From: an uncultured Bacilli bacterium
GTDB lineage: Bacteria > Bacillota_I > Bacilli_A > RF39 > UBA660
Assembly (NCBI GenBank): GCA_934120635.1
Contig: CAKOUR010000008.1
Location: 1-64,000 of the forward strand
Length of the DNA stretch: 64,000 nucleotides
Direction: 5' to 3'
This document shows, piece after piece, positions 1-8,151 of this stretch (position 1 is its first letter; every line of letters starts with the position of its first letter). The notes beneath the pieces are model-generated. The model had not been told where the DNA came from and did not search any database. It saw nothing but the letters and a program-made list of their open reading frames with translations. Made by a program: the position numbers and the translations under genes.

Positions 1-640
1 TTCTGCTTTTTCATCATCACCTTTTCTCATATAAATCGTCATTAGTTGACTTTGAATTGCGACATTATCTGGAAATTCTTGAGCGATTTTTTTTGCTTTT
101 TCATACTCACTTTTTCTCATATAGATAGTCATTAGCTGACTTTGAATTGGAGCATAATCTGAAAACTTTTGAGCGATTACTTCTGCTTTTTCATCATCAC
201 CTTTTCTCATATAAATCGTCATTAGTTGACTTTGAATTGCGACATTATCTGGAAATTTTTGAGCAATTTCTTTTGCTTTTTCATACTCACTTTTTCTCAT
301 ATAGATAGTCATTAGCTGACTTTGAATTGGAACATAATCTGAAAACTTTTGAGTGATTTCTTTTGCTTTTTCATACTCGCCTTTTCTCATATAGATAGTC
401 ATTAACTGACTTTGAATTGGAGCATCATTTGAAAACTTTCTAGCAATTACTTCTGTTTTTTCATATTCACCTTTTCTCATATAGATAGTCATTAACTGAC
501 TTTGAATTGGAGCATAATCCGAAAACTTTCTAGCAATTACTTCTGCTTTTTCATATTCACCTTTTTCCATATAGATAGTCATTAACTGACTTTGAATTGG
601 GGCGTCATTTAAATAATTTTTAGCAATTACTAATGCCTCA
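1..640. repeat. 90-bp tandem repeat array with a 180-bp higher-order duplication
   Basis: The motif GACTTTGAATTG recurs at 48, 138, 228, 318, 408, 498 and 588, exactly 90 bp apart. Bases 1-180 and 181-360 are nearly identical, with only a handful of differences, which shows a recent duplication of a two-unit block. The array lies inside a coding frame and each unit equals 30 codons, so copy-number changes keep the frame. Confidence 0.9.
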
Positions 641-807
641 TCATATCTTTCCCCAGATATCAATTTTTTTATTAATTTACTATCCTCTTTAATTTTTTGC
701 CACCTATATAAAGTAGAAGAACTTATATCAAATTGTTCCGATACTTCTTTTACAGACCTTATTCTTAATAAATATAATATTTTGTTTTTTAATTCTTGGT
801 CATACAT
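1..807 (-). CDS. HTH protein with 30-residue TPR-like tandem repeats (partial, runs off left edge)
   Basis: This frame is open without a stop to base 1, so the C-terminus lies outside the window. The ATG at 805-807 follows a good ribosome site (GGAGGGG). Residues 1 to about 45 look like a homeodomain/transposase-type helix-turn-helix (core SVKEVSEQFDISSSTLYRW). The rest is a run of 30-residue helical repeats of the type PIQSQLMTIYMRKGEYEKA, which resemble shortened TPR or Sel1 units. Seven near-identical copies are visible at DNA level with an exact 90-bp period, plus one diverged first copy. DNA binding and protein-protein contact are plausible roles, but the biological function is not recognised. 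Confidence 0.75.
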   Translation of the reverse strand, partial: MYDQELKNKILYLLRIRSVKEVSEQFDISSSTLYRWQKIKEDSKLIKKLISGERYDEALVIAKNYLNDAPIQSQLMTIYMEKGEYEKAEVIARKFSDYAPIQSQLMTIYMRKGEYEKTEVIARKFSNDAPIQSQLMTIYMRKGEYEKAKEITQKFSDYVPIQSQLMTIYMRKSEYEKAKEIAQKFPDNVAIQSQLMTIYMRKGDDEKAEVIAQKFSDYAPIQSQLMTIYMRKSEYEKAKKIAQEFPDNVAIQSQLMTIYMRKGDDEKAE

Positions 808-903
808 ACAAAATCCCCTCCGCAGGCTTTATTATAATTTAACATCAAAAGCAAGTCAACAAAAATATATCTATCATAATGCTCTCTATTCTATAGCCAA
901 TAA

Positions 904-1122
904 TTAGATTAAATGAGCCTCTATATCTAAATATTCTGGTTCATTTTTTAGACGTTGGATATGCTCCGGAACAGAAATTTCTTCTAATAAAGCCTTTTTA
1001 AAATCTTTGCCATAAGCAATTTTATAAATATTATTACAATTTTTATTTAGTAACCTCTCAATATTGGTCTTGCTATCATCAAAGAAAACACCACCAACAT
1101 CTAATATAATATTCTTAATCAT
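904..1122 (-). pseudogene. N-terminal remnant of a HAD-family hydrolase
   Basis: The 72-residue product begins IKNIILDVGGVFFDD, which matches HAD motif I (hhhDxxG) of the YjjG/epoxide-hydrolase-like group. HAD proteins are usually about 200 residues. Here the cap domain and the Thr, Lys and Asp motifs II to IV are missing, because a stop falls after 72 codons. A ribosome site (GGAGG) sits in front of the ATG. It is most simply a truncated gene. A functional short protein is unlikely, because the catalytic core needs the missing part. Confidence 0.6.
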
Positions 1123-1181
1123 ATACTCCTCCTATATTTTTTTAAATATACTTCTTAATTTCTTTAATAAACTCAAAGTAA

Positions 1182-1260
1182 AAATAATAGAAAAATCATT
1201 AAGGAAGGGATAATACTTAATAAGTATTTTATTGAATGATTTAAAATTTTACTATTATTT
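1182..1260. repeat. Nested imperfect inverted repeat around a perfect 17-bp palindrome
   Basis: Outer arms around 1182-1200 and 1233-1260 share AAATAATAG/CTATTATTT and AATCATT/AATGATT blocks. At the centre lies the perfect palindrome AATACTTAATAAGTATT (1212-1228). The region between the HAD remnant and the ASCH gene has no ORF. It could be a small MITE-like relic, an AT-rich hairpin or a regulator site. Confidence 0.45.
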
Positions 1261-1293
1261 ATTTTTTGTTTTAGAATAGAGATAAATAAAATA

Positions 1294-1698
1294 TCAATTA
1301 TCCCTATTACTTTTAGTTTCATAGTTCCATATTCCTAACTTTCCTTTAGCAGAGATTGGTTCTTCTAAAACTTCAATCAATTCTAACTTCCAAGCGTACC
1401 TTCCTACTTCGTAGCGTCCGTAATCACTTTCGTTAGTATCATTTTTAATTTTTTGAATAAATTCTTCTGTCATATAAATGCAATCAACTAAATTACATTT
1501 ACATAAAATATATCCTTGATTTAATTCACTTTTTAAATAAGACATCGCCTTTTCTACATTTTCAGATTTACTCATTGCTTTACTGGCATGAATATAAATT
1601 TCTCCTCGGTAATTGGTTTTCCAACTTCTTGTTTCATATATTTTTACATCATCTTTAATTAGGGTAGCAAATGGCTCTTTTATCGATAAAGTTTTCAT
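1294..1698 (-). CDS. ASCH-domain protein
   Basis: The sequence opens MKTLSIKEPFATLI and continues with the K-x-YETRSWKTNYRGEIYIHASK block characteristic of the ASCH (ASC-1 homology) domain, a PUA-like fold that binds RNA or modified nucleotides. The domain fills the whole protein of about 134 residues. A frame open six codons upstream exists, but the second ATG at 1696-1698 gives the conserved start and is preceded by GAGAAAG. Free-standing bacterial ASCH proteins are often annotated as RNA-binding, and some hydrolyse acetylated cytidine; the activity cannot be told here. It stands alone with no operon partner. Confidence 0.8.
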   Translation of the reverse strand: MKTLSIKEPFATLIKDDVKIYETRSWKTNYRGEIYIHASKAMSKSENVEKAMSYLKSELNQGYILCKCNLVDCIYMTEEFIQKIKNDTNESDYGRYEVGRYAWKLELIEVLEEPISAKGKLGIWNYETKSNRDN

Positions 1699-1765
1699 TT
1701 TCTTTCTCACTTTCATGTCTTAATTATATCATGAAAAAAAGCAAATTTCTCTTTGATTTGCTTTA

Positions 1766-1996
1766 TTATTTGTTTATTGCTTTTCCATTTACATATAAAG
1801 TATCTCCTTTGTTAGTTGTAATTTTACTATTACTTGATTTGAATGTGGCAACGCCTGTATCGGCATCTCTACTCATCGACTGATAAAGAAAGATATTTTT
1901 ATAAGTGGTTGATTTCCCATTTAATTTATTGTTTGTATCCTCAATGGTTACGTTATCTAGGGTAACAGAGTTTTTTCCTAAGTATCTTGACTTAAA
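1766..1996 (-). pseudogene. Remnant of a beta-helix type surface protein C-terminus
   Basis: An open stretch of 76 codons ending in TAA at 1766-1768 has no start codon and an in-frame stop just upstream. It reads as a secreted, Asn/Thr/Ser-rich repeat: SVTLDNVTIEDTNNKLNG near its start and SSNSKITTNKGDTLYVNG near its end. This resembles the ladder sequence of right-handed beta-helix (pectate-lyase-like) adhesins from gut Firmicutes. It is read as the decayed tail of a large surface protein, and the family call is from pattern only. Confidence 0.5.
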
Positions 1997-2017
1997 CTAA
2001 TAATAATCAATCTATTT

Positions 2018-2593
2018 TTAAGAAAAATAGCCATAATCTTTGTGCAAACTTTTTCTTAATTTAACTTCTTTTTCTTTATTTTGTTGAATAATTTTTTTGG
2101 TTGTTTCAGTTGATGCTTTATTATAATTAAAGATACTAATATAATGAAGAACGTAGGCATCTATTTTAGATAAATTATTATAATCCGAATTTTTTTCCTG
2201 AATATAATTTTTAATTTCTGATGAGGACAAGTTTTTTAGTTCAGCTAAAAGTATCTTTGCTTGGTTTAATTCTTTTTCATTCATTTTGCTTTCCATCAAC
2301 TCTTCAATAGAATGATTTATCATATAGTGATATACCAAATCATGTTCTAGTTCTGTACATTCTTTATTTTGGTATTTGAAAAATAATTCAGCCATTTTTA
2401 CTTGTTCAAATTGTTCTTTATATTCCTTTAGTTCTTCTAGGGACATGTTTTCAATATTTTTATGAGAAGTACTTCTTTCATTTGGATAAAGTAGCCATTT
2501 TATCCATTCTTCTAAAGGCAAAATACAGCATCCATTTATTCCTTTAACGACATAAAGTAACTTTTTTTGATTTTGATTATTCAATTTCATCAT
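2018..2593 (-). CDS. Hypothetical protein, 191 aa, helical
   Basis: This protein is not recognised. It is preceded by a strong ribosome site (GGAGG) and begins with two Met codons. The first 35 residues contain a Cys pair (GINGCCILPLEEW) and aromatic residues. The rest is charged and predicted by eye to be alpha-helical, with Glu/Lys-rich stretches. There is no signal peptide or membrane segment. It lies downstream of cadA but separated by a terminator, so it is probably its own unit. Confidence 0.6.
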   Translation of the reverse strand: MMKLNNQNQKKLLYVVKGINGCCILPLEEWIKWLLYPNERSTSHKNIENMSLEELKEYKEQFEQVKMAELFFKYQNKECTELEHDLVYHYMINHSIEELMESKMNEKELNQAKILLAELKNLSSSEIKNYIQEKNSDYNNLSKIDAYVLHYISIFNYNKASTETTKKIIQQNKEKEVKLRKSLHKDYGYFS

Positions 2594-2662
2594 GTATCCT
2601 CCAATCTATCGGTATTATAGCATATTTTGAAAATATTTTAGTTTTTGATTGAAAAAATACTT

Positions 2663-2705
2663 AAAAATCTTTTTCTCAATAAAGTTTATTTAACTTAGAG
2701 AAAAG
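2663..2705 (-). terminator. Terminator downstream of cadA
   Basis: On the minus strand the arms CTTTTCTC and GAGAAAAAG are separated by about 20 nt and followed by a T run. It lies between the cadA stop and the next gene. Confidence 0.55.
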
Positions 2706-2731
2706 TACTTATTAAGTATTTTATTCCTATA

Positions 2732-4771
2732 CTATTTATATTTTTTCATGATTCTTAATGTATTAATTACCGTTAATAAAGTAACGCCAGTATCAGCAAA
2801 TACTGCTAACCACATATTTACAAATCCAAACACACTAAGGAGTAAAATAATTGCTTTTACCATAAGAGCGAAGATTAAATTTTCTTGAATAATTTTTTTG
2901 GTGTATTTTGAAATATCAATAGCAAGAGGAATTTTAGTTAAATCATCTTTCATTAGGACAATATCACTGGCTTCTATTGCTGAGTCACTGCCAACTCCTC
3001 CCATAGAAATTCCAATATCAGCTCTTTTTAAAACAGGGGCATCATTAATTCCGTCTCCTACAAAGATAGTGATTTTTCCTTCTTTACTAACTTGTTCGAA
3101 ATGTTCAAATTTATCTGTTGGAAGCATTTCTGTATAAATTTCATCTATTGCAAGTTTTTTTCCAATTTCTTCTGATACTTCCTTTTTATCTCCAGTAAAC
3201 ATATAAGTTTTAATCCTGTAGGATTTTAGTTTTTTGATGACTTCTTCTGCATTTTCTTTAATTCCATCATCAATGGTAACAGACGCTACATGCTCTCCAT
3301 CAATATTTAAGTGAAGCATTGCTTCTTCTTTGCAATTACAAAGTTTTTTATTGCCGATAAATATTTTTTTATTATCTAAAGTAAATTCAATTCCTTTTCC
3401 AGCATTTTCTTTAAAATCTAAGATATCTTTATTATCTACTTTTTCCTTTTTTAAATTTAGAATAGATTTTGCAATTGGATGATTGGAGAATGATTCTCCT
3501 TTTCTTAAAATATCAACAACCTCATCATAAGAATACTTATTTTTAAATTTATCCATAATTTCAATTGAAGATACTTTAAATGAACCATTGGTTAAGGTTC
3601 CTGTTTTATCAAAGATGATATGACTTACATTGCTTAAATTATCTAGATAATTGCTTCCTTTAATTAAAATTCCTTTCTTACTAGCAACCCCTATTCCTGT
3701 AAAATAAGATAAGGGTACAGAAATAGCAATTGCACAAGGACAAGAAATAACTAGAAAGGTAAGTCCTCGATAAATGCCTTCTTTTATAGAAAGATGAAAA
3801 ATAAGTGGTAATAAAATCATAACTAGTATTGCTGTGATAATGACAAATGGCGTATAAATTTTACTAATTTTAGAAACTAATGTTTCTGTTTTGGTTTTTT
3901 TATCCGTAGCACTTTCTAGTAAGTTTAGGATTTTGGAAACTGTAGAGTCTGAAAACAATGATGTTGCTTTCATCTCAATAATATTCCCTAAGTTAATGCT
4001 TCCGGATAGAATTTCAGTTCCTTCTTTGATAGATACTTCTTCGCTTTCACCTGTTAAGGCTGAGGTATCTAGTTTGCTTTCTCCTTTGGTAACGATTCCA
4101 TCAACGGGAATTTTTTCTCCTTTCTTGACAATTAAAATATCATTTATTTTTACTTCTTCAACGGGAATTTTTTCGATTTCTTCTTTATTTTTTCTATTTA
4201 CATAATCCTCTTTTATGTTTAATAAGTTTTTTATTGAATTTCTAGAATTATTGATTGCTTTTTCTTCTAGTATTTTTCCAATTGTATATAAAGAAATAAC
4301 CATCATTCCTTCTAATACTTCTCCAATACATAAAGCACCAATACAAGATATTGTCATTAAGGCATTTTCATTTATTCCATTTCCTTTTCGTAATAGCTTT
4401 AAAGCGTTTATACTCGTTCGATATAATAAAATAGTATAAGAAACTAGATAAAAAATCCATTTAATTATTTTAGGAAGTGGGATAAAGTAACCAATTAATC
4501 CAATAGATAAACCTATGATAAGGCTTGAAAGATGAAATTCTTTCTTATTATCTTCTTTAGTCTCCGTAATATAAGCCTCTGGCTCTACTTTTTGAATGAA
4601 TTCATTTAATTCTTCTATACTGTAGTTTTTTTCTGATTCATAAGAAATTTTACAAGTATTAAAATTGACAATGGCATGATTAAAATTATCATTTTTATTT
4701 AATGCTTCTTCTACTTCTCTAGCACAATCAGCACAGTCTAAGTTGTTGATATGATATTGATATTTACGCAT
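2732..4771 (-). CDS. cadA: Cd/Zn/Pb-translocating P1B-type ATPase
   Basis: This is a heavy-metal efflux pump in the cytoplasmic membrane that uses ATP to export Zn2+, Cd2+ or Pb2+. Visible elements, in order: an N-terminal HMA domain with CxxC at residues 13-16, membrane helices from about residue 80, the actuator loop TGES at 240-243, and the transport-site CPC at 344-346. Then follow the phosphorylation motif DKTGTLT at 388-394, the HP locus at 431-432, TGD at 526-528, GDGIND at 572-577, and two final helices. At 679 residues it is near the family norm. The CPC motif with the cadC neighbour indicates the CadA/ZntA subgroup rather than a copper pump. Its start overlaps the end of cadC by 8 bp, so the two are translationally coupled. 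Confidence 0.95.
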   Translation of the reverse strand: MRKYQYHINNLDCADCAREVEEALNKNDNFNHAIVNFNTCKISYESEKNYSIEELNEFIQKVEPEAYITETKEDNKKEFHLSSLIIGLSIGLIGYFIPLPKIIKWIFYLVSYTILLYRTSINALKLLRKGNGINENALMTISCIGALCIGEVLEGMMVISLYTIGKILEEKAINNSRNSIKNLLNIKEDYVNRKNKEEIEKIPVEEVKINDILIVKKGEKIPVDGIVTKGESKLDTSALTGESEEVSIKEGTEILSGSINLGNIIEMKATSLFSDSTVSKILNLLESATDKKTKTETLVSKISKIYTPFVIITAILVMILLPLIFHLSIKEGIYRGLTFLVISCPCAIAISVPLSYFTGIGVASKKGILIKGSNYLDNLSNVSHIIFDKTGTLTNGSFKVSSIEIMDKFKNKYSYDEVVDILRKGESFSNHPIAKSILNLKKEKVDNKDILDFKENAGKGIEFTLDNKKIFIGNKKLCNCKEEAMLHLNIDGEHVASVTIDDGIKENAEEVIKKLKSYRIKTYMFTGDKKEVSEEIGKKLAIDEIYTEMLPTDKFEHFEQVSKEGKITIFVGDGINDAPVLKRADIGISMGGVGSDSAIEASDIVLMKDDLTKIPLAIDISKYTKKIIQENLIFALMVKAIILLLSVFGFVNMWLAVFADTGVTLLTVINTLRIMKKYK

Positions 4772-5144
4772 AATCTTCTCCTTTCAATTTATGGTTAATA
4801 TGTTCTAGTCCAATTTCATATAAACGACTGATATGTTCATCATCTAGGGTATAATAAACTTCCTTACCATTTCTTCTAAATCGTACAATGCCTGCTTCTC
4901 TTAAGATGGCTAATTGATGAGAGATGGATGACTTTGTCATATTTAGAACATTAGCAATATCACAAACACACATCTCATGATGATCTAATATCCATAAAAT
5001 TTTTGTTCTTGTACTATCCCCTAATATTTTGAAAAGTGTTGTTAAATTTTCTAATTCTTTTTCTTTTGGTTTATTTTTTAAAGCAATATTAACAGCATTT
5101 TGATGAATGATATTACAGTCACACATTAATTCTTTTCTTTCCAT
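4764..5144 (-). CDS. cadC: ArsR/SmtB-family metal-responsive repressor
   Basis: The 126-residue winged-helix protein carries the CadC metal signature: CDC at residues 8-10 near the N-terminus and CVCD at 59-62 in the alpha-3 region, the Cys ligands of the Cd/Pb/Bi site in the family. The recognition helix is read in the stretch SSISHQLAILREAGIV. It would repress its own promoter and release DNA on metal binding. The ATG at 5142-5144 follows AAGGAGG. It is the first gene of the cadC-cadA operon, and its operator lies directly upstream. Confidence 0.93.
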   Translation of the reverse strand: MERKELMCDCNIIHQNAVNIALKNKPKEKELENLTTLFKILGDSTRTKILWILDHHEMCVCDIANVLNMTKSSISHQLAILREAGIVRFRRNGKEVYYTLDDEHISRLYEIGLEHINHKLKGEDYA

Positions 5145-5170
5145 TCTTTCCTCCTTACTTAACTATATTC

Positions 5171-5200
5171 ATTATAGTTGAATGATTATTCAATTGTCAA
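5171..5200 (-). promoter_or_regulatory. cadC promoter with overlapping CadC operator
   Basis: On the minus strand, TTGACA (5195-5200) and TATAAT (5171-5176) are separated by 18 bp. The spacer is almost filled by the inverted repeat TTGAATAATCATTCAA (5178-5193), whose 6-bp arms match the half-site style of CadC/SmtB operators. Binding there would block RNA polymerase. The operator assignment is inference from position and symmetry. Confidence 0.85.
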
Positions 5201-5243
5201 GAGTTAAATGAAGCAAATATTCTCCTTCAGTATTTTTATTACA

Positions 5244-5273
5244 AAGAAAAAAAGTAGAATATTTCATCTACTT
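5244..5273 (-). terminator. Terminator after the 134-aa gene
   Basis: The minus-strand stem AAGTAGA/TCTACTT (5252-5258 with 5267-5273) is followed by a T7 run. It separates the HMA-like gene pair from the cadC promoter. Confidence 0.8.
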
Positions 5274-5280
5274 AAAGTAC

Positions 5281-5685
5281 TTATTTTTCTTCATTATTTA
5301 GTATAAAGTTTATTTTTTCATTTAATACAATACTAAATTCTTCTTCATCTATTGTATTACACCAAAAATCTAGGAGATAAAACTCATTGTCTATTCGTTC
5401 TAAAAAACATTGATATGTTCCATAAATTAGAGAAATCCATCCTTTACTATCATTATATATAATATCTGTTACATACTTAGATATATCTTTTTTATCATTC
5501 ATTTTTAATTCTTTAATCCATTTTTTATCATACACTAGTTCTAATCCTAATTCAAAATCATCTAATATAAAAGTAATATATGGTGCTTTACCTGACCTTT
5601 TTTTACCATTTTGTTTTGCTTGATAATCTCCAAAAGATACTTGATATGAAAGTTTACTATACATCTTGTTATTTAATTTAATCAT
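5281..5685 (-). CDS. Hypothetical protein, 134 aa
   Basis: This protein is not recognised. It is soluble, with alternating beta-like stretches such as APYITFILDDFELGLELVY and GWISLIYGTYQCFLERI, which suggests a compact alpha/beta or beta-rich fold. Its start lies 5 bp after the stop of the two-domain HMA-like gene, and its ribosome site (AAGGGA) is inside that gene's last codons. The two are therefore almost certainly co-translated. A terminator follows directly. Confidence 0.65.
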   Translation of the reverse strand: MIKLNNKMYSKLSYQVSFGDYQAKQNGKKRSGKAPYITFILDDFELGLELVYDKKWIKELKMNDKKDISKYVTDIIYNDSKGWISLIYGTYQCFLERIDNEFYLLDFWCNTIDEEEFSIVLNEKINFILNNEEK

Positions 5686-5690
5686 ATTTA

Positions 5691-6119
5691 CTATATTCCC
5701 TTTATTAATTTTTCTAATTCAGTTTCATTCATTATATTTTTATTATAATTAATTACTATCTTAAATGTTTCTTCATTATTTATATACACTTTATTGATAC
5801 CATTTATAGATAATAAATTTTCAATAAAACTATACAAACAATATTCACAGCACAAATCATTTAAATATCTTTCATACTTACCGTTATCTTCTTCTAATTG
5901 TTTATTAAAATAATAAAGACTAGGAATATTTGAAGTTTTAGTAAATTTTTTAATTTTATTAATAATCATTTGAGGACTAATATTTTTTGTATACTCAATA
6001 GTTATTTTTTCACTATTACTATTTATCTTTTTTATTTCTTTTAATGATAGTAAATATCTTTGTAGTTCTTTATTATCAAAACAACAATCATTCATTTTTA
6101 ATGTAATTTTATTATTCAT
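5691..6119 (-). CDS. Two-domain degenerate HMA-like (metal-binding) protein
   Basis: Two halves of about 55 residues each follow the beta-alpha-beta-beta-alpha pattern of HMA metallochaperone domains. The first has CC at residues 12-13 where CxxC would be expected. The second has CEYC at 91-94 (inside CCEYC), with GINKVYINNEETFKIVINY as the following strands. The gene sits upstream of cadC-cadA, which supports a role in metal handling, for example buffering or delivery of Zn/Cd. The first half lacks the canonical CxxC, so only the second may bind metal as HMA domains do. The fold call is by eye and has moderate certainty. Confidence 0.5.
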   Translation of the reverse strand: MNNKITLKMNDCCFDNKELQRYLLSLKEIKKINSNSEKITIEYTKNISPQMIINKIKKFTKTSNIPSLYYFNKQLEEDNGKYERYLNDLCCEYCLYSFIENLLSINGINKVYINNEETFKIVINYNKNIMNETELEKLIKGI

Positions 6120-6258
6120 AATATTTTCTTTATGTTCCTTTCAAATAAATTATACCAGATTTTGTTTCTTGTAGTTGAATAATAGATAGTTTTAGAGATG
6201 TTTAGTTTATTATTATATTGTAGGTACTTTATCCACATATTTTTCTTTAGTCTTTGTT

Positions 6259-7416
6259 TCAATTTTGTCTTTTTCTACAATAACCTTTTTCATGGTCTTT
6301 TGAATAGCTGCCAATTTCTTTACTTAACTCTAATAATACTTGATCTGGTAAATTAATGTTAGAAAAATCAGGTTTTTTATCTTTGGGTAAGGTATTTTTA
6401 ATAATAATCTTTAGATTATTTAATCCTATATTATAATCTATACAAAGTTGTTTATATATTCCATATGAAATAATACCTGATTCTAATTCAAGTAAATGTC
6501 TTACTAAGCTCATATCTAAAATATCCATGACATCTTGTACTTTGTATTCTTTTATGAAATCTATTTCTTTTTTGTTGCAAATTTTTTCTCTAATTAACCC
6601 TCTTATTGATTTTGCAAGAGATTGTAAGTAATTATCTTTCATCATTCTTAATTTTTGTACTTCCCCATATTTAACGCCAATACTTTCTAGATAATCTATA
6701 AATAAATAATCTATTGCATATGTTGGGATTTCATGAAATCCATAATATGTTTCATTTGGAATTTTTGGCTTAAAATAAAAATCAATACAATGCATTATTT
6801 CGTGGTTAAAGGCTTGAAAATCAATAATTAAGTTATTTCTTTTTATGGTACAAAAAGCTTTTCCATAAATATAATCGCAAAATGTTATTCCAGCGGCATT
6901 ACTATATAATCTTGAATATGTATTTGAAAAATTGATGTTTTCTTTATCGTTAAAAGTTTTTAATGCCATTTGATAGATATCATTATCTTTTAAATTTTGA
7001 TAAAATTGTTTTGATATATTTAATAATGTTACATTACTTGATGGAAAAAAATCAAAATTAAAGTTTTCATTTGGAGTTATTGCTGGCTCTGTATTAATAA
7101 CATTTTCCACAATATCTAATAAAAATTCTAGATAAGTTTTATCCATATAATAATCAGTGTTGGTAATTATTTTTTCAAAATTACCTGTATATTTGGCACT
7201 TGGTCTGTTTAAAGAAAATTTTCCTTTAGATAAAACATCTAGAATATTATACATTTTAGTATTTTTGATAGTTCCACAGTTATCAATCATACTTATATAT
7301 GAACCTAGAGTTATTTCTAATATTTCTTTTCTACCTTTATCAGTGCAAGTTTTAAGTTCATCTAATATTTGTTTTTTTTGGGTTTTTAGTTTTGTTATAT
7401 TCCACACATTTATCAC
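6259..7416 (-). CDS. M3-like zinc metallopeptidase (gluzincin)
   Basis: The 385-residue protein has HEIMH at 205-209, a zinc-binding HExxH motif, followed 20 residues after the second His by Glu229 within HEIPTYAIDYLF. That spacing and context match the third zinc ligand of the M3/oligoendopeptidase F group. M3 enzymes are usually 550-700 residues, so this is a short form with a reduced N-terminal helical lid. There is no signal peptide, so a cytosolic peptidase is likely. The start is GTG at 7414-7416 with only a weak AGAAGAA site. Neighbours on both sides are unknown proteins. Confidence 0.65.
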   Translation of the reverse strand: MINVWNITKLKTQKKQILDELKTCTDKGRKEILEITLGSYISMIDNCGTIKNTKMYNILDVLSKGKFSLNRPSAKYTGNFEKIITNTDYYMDKTYLEFLLDIVENVINTEPAITPNENFNFDFFPSSNVTLLNISKQFYQNLKDNDIYQMALKTFNDKENINFSNTYSRLYSNAAGITFCDYIYGKAFCTIKRNNLIIDFQAFNHEIMHCIDFYFKPKIPNETYYGFHEIPTYAIDYLFIDYLESIGVKYGEVQKLRMMKDNYLQSLAKSIRGLIREKICNKKEIDFIKEYKVQDVMDILDMSLVRHLLELESGIISYGIYKQLCIDYNIGLNNLKIIIKNTLPKDKKPDFSNINLPDQVLLELSKEIGSYSKDHEKGYCRKRQN

Positions 7417-7508
7417 TTCTTCTGACTTTCATTTTTATGTATTACCGTTATTAATTTTCTTATACTTTTTATGATTTTTGATTTAAGTATTTTTTATTTA
7501 AAATGTTA

Positions 7509-8057
7509 CTACTTCCAATCCCTATCTTTATTAAATTGTAATTTTTTTTGTCTTATTAATTTTTTTGCATTTTCATCTTCTTTTTTATCAATATAATATA
7601 GGGAAGTATATTTTTCTTCAAATAATTTCATTTGATCTCTGTTATATGGTTCAAAATATAGGAATTCTATGATATTATCACTATTAATAAATCTTCTTGG
7701 TAAGCGATATTCTATTCTATAGTCTATATAGTTTCCTACACCAATGTATTGATTTAAAATATTTTCATCAATGTTACATACCATAATATAATTTTCTTCG
7801 TCAGTGTTATGACAAAATTCTAAGACTGCTTGTAAATATTTAGCTAAAAAAATATATTGTTGGTAAAAGCAGTTTTCAGATATATATCTTTTAAAAATAT
7901 GAAGAGGAGCATCATACAATTCTTTTGGTACATAATCAAAAGTATTTTCTCCTCCAGCACGAGCTTCTTTATATGGTATTTTTTCATAAATAATTGGCTC
8001 ATTATTTTTTAATTTTTCTACTTGTTCTTTAGTAAATCCCCCATGAAATACTATCAT
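7509..8057 (-). CDS. Hypothetical protein, 182 aa
   Basis: This protein is not recognised. The frame is open 20 codons further upstream, but the ATG at 8055-8057 (MIVFHGGFTKEQ) has an ACGGAGAA ribosome site, so it is preferred. The product is soluble and rich in Tyr, Asp and Glu. It has a central block LHIFKRYISENCFYQQYIF and a C-terminal basic tail. The opening resembles small toxin-like ADP-ribosyltransferase folds (VFHGG), but no catalytic set can be assigned. Confidence 0.55.
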   Translation of the reverse strand: MIVFHGGFTKEQVEKLKNNEPIIYEKIPYKEARAGGENTFDYVPKELYDAPLHIFKRYISENCFYQQYIFLAKYLQAVLEFCHNTDEENYIMVCNIDENILNQYIGVGNYIDYRIEYRLPRRFINSDNIIEFLYFEPYNRDQMKLFEEKYTSLYYIDKKEDENAKKLIRQKKLQFNKDRDWK

Positions 8058-8151
8058 CTTTATTCTCCGTTCTTTAATGTTGATTTTATGATAAAAAAGA
8101 CTACTAATAAAATACAATAATTATGCACTATTTTTAGTAGTCTCAACAAAT

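Noticed and set aside
1..640. Regular 90-bp repeats as a possible CRISPR array
   Set aside because: The repeats are contiguous with no spacers, equal 30 codons and translate in one open frame as helical repeats.
904..1122. A functional short HAD phosphatase
   Set aside because: Only motif I is present; the remaining catalytic motifs are absent, so a remnant is more likely.
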